Positions 1 to 5,115 of a DNA stretch of 7,583 nucleotides are shown piece after piece (position 1 is the first letter of the stretch; each line of letters begins with the position of its first letter). The notes under the pieces are model-generated. The model saw nothing but the letters and a program-made list of their open reading frames with translations. It did not search any database and was not told where the DNA came from. Source of the DNA: Zhengella sp041738295. Lineage in GTDB: Bacteria; Pseudomonadota; Alphaproteobacteria; Rhizobiales; Rhizobiaceae. The translations under genes were made by a program, and so were the position numbers. The stretch is taken from the NCBI GenBank assembly GCA_041738295.1, contig JBGSQC010000182.1, positions 1-7,583 of the forward strand, given 5' to 3'.

Positions 1-1096
1 GCATGGACCGTCCCTGCTGCACTGTCAGCGTCCGGCGGGGCTGGATCGCGTCAAGCAGCGGCGTGTCCGGGGTGAATTCATCCCAGGGCATGGTGTCGTC
101 TTCCAACTCCGCTTGCCCGTAGGTCGCGGGAGCGGGCGGCGCGGATTGCTGCGCTGGCGCAGCCACATGGATCCGGCGCTGTGCCGGTTGGGCAGCAGGA
201 GCACCAAAGCCCGGCTCGACCCGGCCGGGAGACATTGGTCCGGCGGCATGGACAAGCTCATCATCAGCCATGTCATTAAGACCGGCGACGCCATCACGCC
301 AGGGCGCCCTTGCCTGACCCTGACTTGCGCGCTGGTCCCGCTCGTTCTTGGTCCGAACGGCATCGCCCGCGGCCAGGCCGCCACGCGAGAGTGACCGGCG
401 CACAAAGGCCTGCGCTGACAGTCCCCAATGGGTGATGAGGCCGAGCAGGGCCGAGCCTTCACCTTCGTCCTCCTCATCCCAGCTGTCCTGTTGATCTTCG
501 CTCACAGCCTCGCTTGGGGTTGCCCGGCCCGTCAGGCCACTGGCGCGTACGAAAAGCCAGACGCTCGCCGCAAGCAGCACAGTCCCGGTCAGGATGGCCA
601 GAATGCCGGACGGATAGCCTCCGGTCAGCATGCCGGGAATTTTCAGCACTATGTCACCGGCCACGCCGCCAAGACCGATGGGCAGCGGCCAGGTCGCCGG
701 TGTGGTGAACAGCGACAGCAGGGACGAAATGGCAAAAGCGAAGCCAGCCCAGGCAAGAGCGCGCCGCCCGCGATTGTTGACGCCACGGCCGCTGGCCAGA
801 AGAGCACCCCAAAGGACGGCGGGCAGGAGAATTGCGACGCTGGCCAGCCCGAAGAACTGCATTGCGATATCGGCAAAAGCGGCACCGGCAAAGCCCATGG
901 AGTTGGTGACCGCATTGTCGGTCGCATGGCTGAAGCTCGGATCGGCCACGTTCCAGCTGGCAAGGCTGACGACAGCAAATCCGCAAAAGCCGAGCAATCC
1001 AAGCCCTGCCAGCCGTTCGGCCTGGCGGCGAAGGAAGAGGGTCATCCCCCGAGGTTCGGTTTCATAGAGTCCCGGTTGCGAAGTGCCTGAACGCAT
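1..1096 (-). CDS. ftsK: DNA translocase FtsK, N-terminal part (partial at left edge)
   Basis: FtsK is a septal membrane-anchored DNA pump that clears and resolves chromosome termini during division. Only 365 codons of the N-terminal region are present; the gene continues past base 1, so the RecA-like motor and gamma domain are outside the window. Four hydrophobic segments are visible at about residues 29-47, 78-102, 112-132 and 164-184. The loop after TM1 carries SWNVADPSFSHAT, characteristic of alphaproteobacterial FtsK. An acidic stretch (DSWDEEDEGEGS, about 204-215) follows, then a Pro/Ala/Gln-rich linker. ATG at 1096 is chosen because CGGGA sits 7 nt before it; an in-frame ATG at 1102 is too close to that site. 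The gene lies 216 bp downstream of an Amt gene, with a CtrA-type box between them, so it is probably transcribed separately. Confidence 0.94.
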   Translation of the reverse strand, partial: MRSGTSQPGLYETEPRGMTLFLRRQAERLAGLGLLGFCGFAVVSLASWNVADPSFSHATDNAVTNSMGFAGAAFADIAMQFFGLASVAILLPAVLWGALLASGRGVNNRGRRALAWAGFAFAISSLLSLFTTPATWPLPIGLGGVAGDIVLKIPGMLTGGYPSGILAILTGTVLLAASVWLFVRASGLTGRATPSEAVSEDQQDSWDEEDEGEGSALLGLITHWGLSAQAFVRRSLSRGGLAAGDAVRTKNERDQRASQGQARAPWRDGVAGLNDMADDELVHAAGPMSPGRVEPGFGAPAAQPAQRRIHVAAPAQQSAPPAPATYGQAELEDDTMPWDEFTPDTPLLDAIQPRRTLTVQQGRSM

Positions 1097-1202
1097 GGTC
1101 ATTTCCCGTTGCCGTCGCCGTTTGCCGCCCCTTGCGGACAATCGGACAGCCACCGCCAGACAGGCTGATGGCATGATTCCGGGCACATTAGCGGCCAGAT
1201 GG

Positions 1203-1217
1203 TTAAGACCGCATTAA
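1203..1217. promoter_or_regulatory. CtrA-type box upstream of ftsK
   Basis: TTAA at 1203-1206 and TTAA at 1214-1217 are separated by exactly 7 bp, matching the TTAA-N7-TTAA target of the alphaproteobacterial cell-cycle regulator CtrA. The site is embedded in a larger perfect inverted repeat, ATGGTTAA/TTAACCAT (1199-1206/1214-1221). It lies about 107-121 bp upstream of the chosen ftsK start and on the ftsK side of the putative amt terminator. A GAnTC (CcrM) site, GATTC at 1175-1179, is nearby. Control of ftsK by CtrA is inference from position and motif. Confidence 0.6.
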
Positions 1218-1223
1218 CCATGG

Positions 1224-1248
1224 AAAGGGCTGCGATACCTTGCAGCCC
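1224..1248 (-). terminator. Putative terminator of the second amt gene
   Basis: A perfect 7-bp stem GGGCTGC/GCAGCCC (1227-1233/1242-1248) with an 8-nt loop is followed on the minus strand by only three T residues (1226-1224). It lies 64 bp after the amt stop codon and before the CtrA-type box. The short T-run makes it a weak candidate. A second small hairpin, GCCGG-GTGAA-CCGGC, lies closer to the stop. Confidence 0.4.
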
Positions 1249-1312
1249 ACACCTGCGATTTTCCCAGCCGGTTCACCCGGCGGAGAAGCCATGTCGAAGA
1301 GGCCACATCGGC

Positions 1313-2542
1313 CTACATGCCGCGGATGTCATGCTCCGGATTGGCGCCGATCTTGTGGATCGAGAGGTCGGCCCCACGCAGTTCCTGGGCTTCGGAAAGG
1401 CGCAACCCGACGGTTGCCTTGAGCACGCCATAGACCAGGAAACCGGCAGCAGCCGCATAGGCCGCGCCCATCAGGCTTCCGGCGAGCTGGGCAGCAAAGG
1501 TAACCCCGCCAAGACCGCCAAGCGCTTCCAGCCCGAAAATGCCGGCAGCAATGCCGCCCCACAGCCCGCACAGCCCGTGCAGGGGCCAGACACCGAGCAC
1601 ATCGTCAATTTTCAGCTTTTCCTGGCAGAAGGAAAAGCCCTTGACGAAGATGACGCCTGCAGCAAGGCCGACCACCAGGGCGCCTGCCGGGTGGAAGATG
1701 TCAGACCCGGCACAGACCGCCACCAGACCGGCCAATGCGCCATTGTGGACGAAGCCCGGATCATTGCGCCCGGCAATCAGGGCCGAGATGATGCCGCCGA
1801 CCATGGCCATCAGCGAGTTGATGGCAACGAGGCCGGACGCCGTGCCGACCGATTGTGCACTCATCACGTTGAAGCCGAACCAGCCGGTGCACAGCAGCCA
1901 TGAGCCGAGCGCCAGCCACGGGATGGACGAGGGCGGGATGCCCTGCGACTTGCCCGTAGCCGAATAGCGGCCGAGGCGCGGTCCGAGCAGCATGACGGCT
2001 CCGAGCGCAATCCAGCCGCCGACCGCATGGACCACGATGGACCCGGCGAAATCATGGAATTTTGCGCCGAATGCTGTCTCGAACCAGGCCTGGATGCCGA
2101 AATTGCCATTCCAGACAATGCCTTCGGAAAACGGGTAGATGAGGCCGACCAGCGCCACCGTGGCAAAGCACTGCGGCGCAAACCGCATGCGCTCGGCAAT
2201 GCCGCCGGAAATGATGGCGGGGATGGCAGCAGCAAAGGTGGTGAGGAAGAAGAACTTCACCAGCGTGAAACCCTGCGGCAGGAAGACCTCGCCGCCATTG
2301 GCACCCGACAATTCCGCGGCGCTGACGAAGAAGGTGACGCCATAGGCAACCGCGAAGCCGACGAAGAAATAAACGATGGTCGAGATGGCGAAATCCACGA
2401 GGATCTTCACCAGCGCGTTCACCTGGTTCTTGTGGCGGACCGTGCCGACCTCAAGGAAGGCAAAGCCGCCATGCATGGCAAACACGAGGATGGCGCCGAG
2501 CAGGACGAAGAAAACGTCCGCTCCGATAGGGTTGTTGGTCAT
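1313..2542 (-). CDS. Second ammonium transporter, Amt family (AMT1-like N-terminus)
   Basis: This encodes a 409-residue ammonium channel of the Amt/MEP/Rh family (Ammonium_transp), an 11-helix inner-membrane protein. The pore histidine pair is present as His172 (VVHAVGG) and His322 (PLHGLCG). Asp164 (DFAG), Phe103 (TTF) and the Trp221/Phe224/Ser228 group (GWFGFNVMS) match the E. coli AmtB recruitment site and Phe gate. Unlike the neighbouring amtB it has no signal peptide and starts directly at the first helix. Its TM1 motif, GFAFLEVGTVRHKNQVN, resembles plant and cyanobacterial AMT1 sequences more than the FYGGLVRAKN of typical proteobacterial AmtB. The C-tail (GLRLSEAQELRGADLSIHK) keeps the regulatory pattern that contacts PII. 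ATG 2542 has AGGA 9 nt upstream. A sigma-54-like promoter lies 49-63 bp upstream. Transport function is well supported; PII control is inference. Confidence 0.94.
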   Translation of the reverse strand: MTNNPIGADVFFVLLGAILVFAMHGGFAFLEVGTVRHKNQVNALVKILVDFAISTIVYFFVGFAVAYGVTFFVSAAELSGANGGEVFLPQGFTLVKFFFLTTFAAAIPAIISGGIAERMRFAPQCFATVALVGLIYPFSEGIVWNGNFGIQAWFETAFGAKFHDFAGSIVVHAVGGWIALGAVMLLGPRLGRYSATGKSQGIPPSSIPWLALGSWLLCTGWFGFNVMSAQSVGTASGLVAINSLMAMVGGIISALIAGRNDPGFVHNGALAGLVAVCAGSDIFHPAGALVVGLAAGVIFVKGFSFCQEKLKIDDVLGVWPLHGLCGLWGGIAAGIFGLEALGGLGGVTFAAQLAGSLMGAAYAAAAGFLVYGVLKATVGLRLSEAQELRGADLSIHKIGANPEHDIRGM

Positions 2543-2590
2543 GGTGTCCCGTCCTGTTCCGTTGTTTTCCGGATTGTGACGGGAGAGCTA

Positions 2591-2605
2591 ACAAGATGCG
2601 TGCCA
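2591..2605 (-). promoter_or_regulatory. Sigma-54 promoter of the second amt gene
   Basis: TGGCACG-CATC-TTGT on the minus strand has a perfect -24 element and correct spacing to TTG of the -12 element (consensus TGGCACG-N4-TTGC). The -12 C is replaced by T. The predicted transcription start is near 2579, giving a leader of about 37 nt. Presence beside a nitrogen gene and an NtrC-like site at 2709-2725 support it. Confidence 0.7.
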
Positions 2606-2700
2606 GACGGGCATTTGCATTCAACGGCGGCAGTTCAGGCAATCAGGGCTTTCACCAGACCATTCCGATACCGCAACTGCCCGGTATTTGATCATGGAGA

Positions 2701-2733
2701 AAGGCACATGCACAATCACTGTGCATGTGCCTT
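2701..2733. promoter_or_regulatory. 14-bp perfect inverted repeat: NtrC-like site and/or amtB terminator
   Basis: Perfect arms AAGGCACATGCACA and TGTGCATGTGCCTT flank a 5-nt spacer. The core TGCACA-N5-TGTGCA (2709-2725) has the 6-5-6 geometry of NtrC sites (TGCACC-N5-GGTGCA) and is centred about 138 bp upstream of the predicted start of the next amt gene, a normal enhancer distance. The whole repeat also starts 51 bp after the amtB stop, and as minus-strand RNA would form a 14-bp hairpin followed by TCTCC, so it may also end the amtB transcript. Which role dominates cannot be read from sequence. Confidence 0.6.
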
Positions 2734-2743
2734 GTCCAGCTTT

Positions 2744-2767
2744 GCAGGCGGCCCCGAAGCCGCCTGC
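2744..2767 (-). terminator. Hairpin just downstream of amtB
   Basis: Perfect 9-bp arms GCAGGCGGC/GCCGCCTGC with a 6-nt loop (TTCGGG on the minus strand, containing a UUCG-type sequence) begin 17 nt after the amtB stop. No T-run follows on the minus strand, so it is more likely an mRNA 3'-end stabilising or pausing hairpin that acts with the stronger repeat at 2701-2733 than a stand-alone terminator. Confidence 0.4.
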
Positions 2768-2783
2768 CTGTTTGGTGCGCCGG

Positions 2784-4109
2784 TCAGGCGTGGTAGGCCG
2801 CTTCGCCATGCGAGGTCAGGTCAAGGCCCTGACGCTCCATGTCGGGCTCCACGCGAAGGCCGACGATCATGTCGACCAGCTTGTAGAGAACGACCGAGAG
2901 GATGCCGCACCACAGGATGGTGATGCCGACGGCCTGGATCTGGATCCAGGTCTGCGCGGCGATCGAGAAGTCCTCGGCGCCCGTGCCGCCAAGGCTCGGT
3001 GCCGTGAAGATGCCCGTTCCGACAGCGCCGATGATGCCGCCAATGCCGTGCACGCCGAAGACATCCAGCGAGTCGTCATAGCCCATCTTGGTCTTCACAA
3101 CGGAGACGAAGAAGTAGCAGGCAGAAGCCGCAATGGCTCCGAGCACGATGGCACCGACCGGACCGACCGTTCCGGCAGCAGGCGTTACCGCGACGAGGCC
3201 GGCAACCATGCCCGATGCTGCACCCAGCATGGAGGCCTTGCCGCGAAGGATGGCTTCAAGACCCGACCAGGTGAGGATTGCACCGGCGGTGGCAGTGAAG
3301 GTGTTCATCATGGCGAGCGTGGCGCCGCCATGGGCTTCCAGGGCGGAACCGGCGTTGAAGCCGAACCAGCCAACCCACAGGATCGAGGCGCCCACCATGG
3401 TCAGCGTCATCGAGTGCGGGGCCATCATGTCCTTGCCATAGCCGACGCGCTTCCCGATCATGATGGAACCGATCAGCGCGGCGATGCCGGCATTGATGTG
3501 GACAACCGTGCCGCCTGCAAAATCAAGTGCGCCCATGCCGAAGATCAGGCCCGATGCGTCCCACACCATGTGGGCGATGGGGAAATAGACCAGAGTGACC
3601 CAGAGAAGCGTGAAGAGCAGGACTGCCGAGAACTTGATGCGCTCGGCAAAGGCGCCGACGATCAGGGCCGGGGTGATGGCCGCGAAGGTCATCTGGAAGG
3701 CAATGAACACAAATTCCGGAATGACGACGCCTTCCGAGAAAGTTGCCGAGGTGGAGGCCGGCGTGACGCCCGCCAGGAAGAGCTTGGCCGTGCCGCCCCA
3801 GAACGGGCTGGTGCCGCCGCCAAAGGCGAAGGAGTAACCGTAGACCACCCAGACCACCATCACCATGGCGGTGATCAGCGTGCACTGCATCAGCACCGAC
3901 AGCATGTTCTTGGCGCGCACAAGGCCGCCATAGAACAAGGCCAGTCCGGGAAGGATCATGAACAGGACCAGAATGGTGGAAACCATCATCCAGGCAGTGT
4001 CACCCTTGTCGATGACGGGTGTGGCCGCATCCTGGGCCGCTGCCGGAATCAGGCTGCCGGCAAGAAGAAGGGCGGTCATTGGCGCCGCCCAGGAGAGTCG
4101 CAATCGCAT
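2784..4109 (-). CDS. amtB: Ammonium transporter AmtB
   Basis: This encodes a 441-residue classical proteobacterial AmtB, the trimeric inner-membrane ammonium channel gated by PII. Residues 1-25 form a signal peptide with likely cleavage at PAAA|QD. Key residues are visible: pore His204 (VVHINAG) and His354 (GVHGIGG), Asp196 (LDFAGG), Phe142 (MTF), and Trp248/Phe251/Ser255 (GWFGFNAGS). The cytosolic tail GLRVEPDMERQGLDLTSHGE is the conserved C-terminal region that docks GlnK. The length is close to that of the E. coli precursor (about 428). ATG 4109 has GGAG 8 nt upstream. The gene lies downstream of glnK, the usual pairing, but the gap is 449 bp and contains two terminator-like hairpins, a sigma-54 promoter and NtrC-like sites, so it probably has its own nitrogen-regulated transcript. 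Confidence 0.97.
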   Translation of the reverse strand: MRLRLSWAAPMTALLLAGSLIPAAAQDAATPVIDKGDTAWMMVSTILVLFMILPGLALFYGGLVRAKNMLSVLMQCTLITAMVMVVWVVYGYSFAFGGGTSPFWGGTAKLFLAGVTPASTSATFSEGVVIPEFVFIAFQMTFAAITPALIVGAFAERIKFSAVLLFTLLWVTLVYFPIAHMVWDASGLIFGMGALDFAGGTVVHINAGIAALIGSIMIGKRVGYGKDMMAPHSMTLTMVGASILWVGWFGFNAGSALEAHGGATLAMMNTFTATAGAILTWSGLEAILRGKASMLGAASGMVAGLVAVTPAAGTVGPVGAIVLGAIAASACYFFVSVVKTKMGYDDSLDVFGVHGIGGIIGAVGTGIFTAPSLGGTGAEDFSIAAQTWIQIQAVGITILWCGILSVVLYKLVDMIVGLRVEPDMERQGLDLTSHGEAAYHA

Positions 4110-4166
4110 CTTTCATACTCCGCAATAAATTTCCCAGACCGGTCGGTCCGGCCCCACCTCGACAAA

Positions 4167-4181
4167 CCAAGTTCCGTGCCA
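4167..4181 (-). promoter_or_regulatory. Sigma-54 promoter of amtB
   Basis: TGGCACG-GAAC-TTGG on the minus strand has a perfect -24 element and correctly spaced TTG; only the -12 C is changed, to G. The predicted start is near 4155, giving a leader of about 46 nt before the amtB ATG. An AT-rich stretch (about 4187-4223) separates it from upstream NtrC-like half-sites, the usual layout of an enhancer-driven promoter. Confidence 0.72.
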
Positions 4182-4221
4182 AACCGGAAAAAATTGTACA
4201 TCATATTGAAATTATTATATT

Positions 4222-4253
4222 TTGTGCATTGCACTGGATTCGTGGTGCACTGC
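4222..4253. promoter_or_regulatory. NtrC-like half-site cluster upstream of amtB
   Basis: Two imperfect direct copies, TTGTGCATTGC (4222-4232) and TGGTGCACTGC (4243-4253), lie exactly 21 bp apart, two helical turns. They contain GTGCA-T-TGCAC and GTGCAC palindromes, the half-site vocabulary of NtrC. The best facing pair, TGCACT-N8-GGTGCA, is 3 bp wider than the usual N5 spacing, so it is not a canonical 17-bp site. The cluster sits about 65-100 bp upstream of the predicted amtB start. Confidence 0.5.
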
Positions 4254-4266
4254 CAGACGCCAGATG

Positions 4267-4283
4267 TGATTAAGATTTAATCA
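4267..4283. promoter_or_regulatory. 17-bp palindrome TGATTAA-GAT-TTAATCA
   Basis: Perfect 7-bp arms with a 3-bp spacer lie 14 bp beyond the NtrC-like cluster, centred about 120 bp upstream of the predicted amtB start. It looks like an operator for a dimeric regulator. I do not recognise the regulator. Confidence 0.35.
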
Positions 4284-4312
4284 GCAAGGTCACAGCAGCT
4301 TATTTTTTAAGC

Positions 4313-4339
4313 AAAAAGAACCCGGCCGAGGCCGGGTTC
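4313..4339 (-). terminator. Strong intrinsic terminator between glnK and amtB
   Basis: Arms GAACCCGGCC/GGCCGGGTTC (10 bp, 2-nt loop) are followed on the minus strand by TTTTT (4317-4313). This is the clearest intrinsic terminator in the window. It is 220 bp past the glnK stop and downstream of another terminator-like hairpin, so it either backs up glnK termination or ends a separate transcript from 4340-4460. Confidence 0.8.
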
Positions 4340-4460
4340 AAGAGTGCGAAGCCATTTGCGGCTCCACGACGGGAAGAGTTGCGCGAGCTACCGGTTTCGA
4401 ATTTCGGCACCACTCTTGAACGCAAACCGGTTGCCTGACCCCGCTACTCGCACATGAACT
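4340..4460 (-). ncRNA. Candidate structured or small RNA between glnK and amtB
   Basis: This stretch lies between two minus-strand terminator-like hairpins and contains no credible ORF. It is rich in inverted repeats: CACTCTTGAAC at 4411-4421 pairs perfectly with GTTCAAGAGTG at 4336-4346, whose end overlaps the terminator arm. ACCGGTTT (4390-4397) pairs with AAACCGGT (4424-4431), and AGCC-ATTTGC-GGCT forms a small hairpin. These suggest an RNA ending at the 4313-4339 terminator. No convincing promoter was found for it and it matches no RNA family I recognise, so it could also be a structured 3' end of glnK read-through. Confidence 0.35.
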
Positions 4461-4464
4461 GAAG

Positions 4465-4485
4465 AAAAACCGCCCGAAACCGGGC
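4465..4485 (-). terminator. glnK terminator
   Basis: A GC-rich stem GCCCG/CGGGC with a 4-nt loop is followed on the minus strand by GG and TTTTT (4469-4465), 73 bp after the glnK stop codon. The stem is short but the T-run is good. In the plus direction it is followed by TGCTTTT, so it could also act weakly the other way. Confidence 0.6.
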
Positions 4486-4558
4486 TGCTTTTGTCCAAAT
4501 GTGATGGCATGCGGATGATCATTGAACGGCTTTCAGTTTCGAACCGGAACTCCGGGCG

Positions 4559-4897
4559 TCAAAGCGCTTCCACATCGGCTTCGCCGGTGCGGATGCGGAC
4601 CGCCTGCTCGATGCTGTAAACGAAAATCTTGCCATCACCGATCTGGCCGGTCTTGGCGGAATTGGAAATGGCTTCGACGGCCTTTTCGGCCATGTCGGAC
4701 GAAACCGCGATTTCGATCTTGATCTTGGGAAGAAAGGAAACCGCATATTCCGCACCGCGATAGATTTCGGTGTGGCCTTTCTGGCGGCCGTAACCCTTCA
4801 CTTCTGTCACCGTCAGGCCCTGGATCCCGACCGAGGTCAGCGCCTCGCGAACTTCGTCGAGCTTGAACGGCTTGATGATGGCCATCACGATTTTCAT
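4559..4897 (-). CDS. glnK: Nitrogen regulatory protein PII (GlnK)
   Basis: This encodes a full-length 112-residue PII trimeric signal protein, which senses 2-oxoglutarate and ATP/ADP and controls AmtB, adenylyltransferase and NtrB. The sequence shows the start MKIVMAIIKPFKLDEVREAL, the T-loop (about 37-55) with the uridylylation target Tyr51 (AEYAV), the B-loop TGQIGDGKIFV (83-93) and the C-loop arginines 101 and 103 (RIRTGE). It is called GlnK rather than GlnB because it sits next to amtB with its own sigma-54-like promoter; the two are too alike to separate by sequence alone. ATG 4897 has GAGG about 10 nt upstream. An overlapping out-of-frame ATG at 4907 opens a shadow frame. The leader contains an imperfect hairpin (about 4940-4971). 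The gene is flanked by 216 bp to tesB and 449 bp to amtB. Confidence 0.97.
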   Translation of the reverse strand: MKIVMAIIKPFKLDEVREALTSVGIQGLTVTEVKGYGRQKGHTEIYRGAEYAVSFLPKIKIEIAVSSDMAEKAVEAISNSAKTGQIGDGKIFVYSIEQAVRIRTGEADVEAL

Positions 4898-4979
4898 TGG
4901 GTGTCATCCTCGATTTGTGCGGAATCCCGCGTTGAAGTCGATCAACGGGCCTGCAAGACCCGTGATTGATCTTCGTCAT

Positions 4980-4994
4980 TCAAGCGCCATGCCA
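4980..4994 (-). promoter_or_regulatory. Sigma-54 promoter of glnK
   Basis: TGGCATG-GCGC-TTGA on the minus strand matches consensus except T for C in the -24 box and A for C at -12; the preceding base is C, as the consensus prefers. The predicted start is near 4968, with a leader of about 70 nt. No clear NtrC site is visible upstream, which lowers confidence. Confidence 0.58.
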
Positions 4995-5012
4995 GTTCAC
5001 GGGAATGCCATT

Positions 5013-5025
5013 CAACAAGTTGAAA
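5013..5025 (-). promoter_or_regulatory. IHF-like site in the glnK promoter region
   Basis: TTTCAACTTGTTG on the minus strand matches the IHF consensus WATCAA-N4-TTR at all but the second position. It lies about 20-30 bp upstream of the -24 element, where IHF commonly bends sigma-54 promoters. It overlaps a 14-bp palindrome, TTCAAC-AA-GTTGAA (5011-5024), which may instead be the functional site. Confidence 0.3.
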
Positions 5026-5093
5026 TATAACATTTAAACAGCGCCCGTGGACAAACAGCCGCTGGGCCCGGCATCCGCGATTGCGTAAAGAAC

Positions 5094-5115
5094 AGGCAAT
5101 TTTCCAAAATTGCCT
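5094..5115 (-). terminator. 22-bp palindrome overlapping the tesB stop codon
   Basis: Perfect 10-bp arms AGGCAATTTT and AAAATTGCCT are separated by 2 bp; the minus-strand hairpin begins inside the tesB TAG (5116-5114). It is followed by GTTCTTTA, a poor T-run, so it is a weak terminator candidate. It is also centred about 137 bp upstream of the predicted glnK start, so an operator or enhancer role is possible. Confidence 0.45.

Noticed and set aside
428..1090. A 220-codon plus-strand frame and several others opposite ftsK
   Set aside because: The minus frame gives a clear FtsK N-terminus with four membrane helices; the plus-strand products are low-complexity Gly/Ala/Lys/Arg-rich shadows.
1175..1179. 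A GAnTC (CcrM) site before ftsK as a special methylation switch
   Set aside because: Other GAnTC sites occur at 4237-4241 and 4922-4926, so a single copy here is not remarkable by itself.
2688..4280. A 530-codon open frame on the plus strand, opposite amtB
   Set aside because: It is antisense to an unmistakable amtB, and its product is rich in Asp, Gly, His and Arg with no recognisable domain. Long antisense frames are expected in GC-rich genes.
4336..4421. A possible tRNA: an acceptor-like stem with a GGTTTCGAATTT stretch resembling a T-arm
   Set aside because: The T-stem has a mismatch and a wobble pair, no proper anticodon arm or D-loop GG is visible, and the closing stem is 11 bp. It is treated only as a structured region.
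4940..4971. A hairpin in the glnK leader (ACGGG/CCCGT with GATCA/TGATC outer arms) as a possible riboswitch
   Set aside because: The outer and inner stems are offset by three unpaired bases, the predicted start lies inside it, and it matches no known ammonium- or glutamine-sensing RNA.
4635..4979. A 114-codon minus-strand frame overlapping glnK in another frame
   Set aside because: It is a frameshadow of glnK. The PII sequence in the 4897-4559 frame is complete and conserved.
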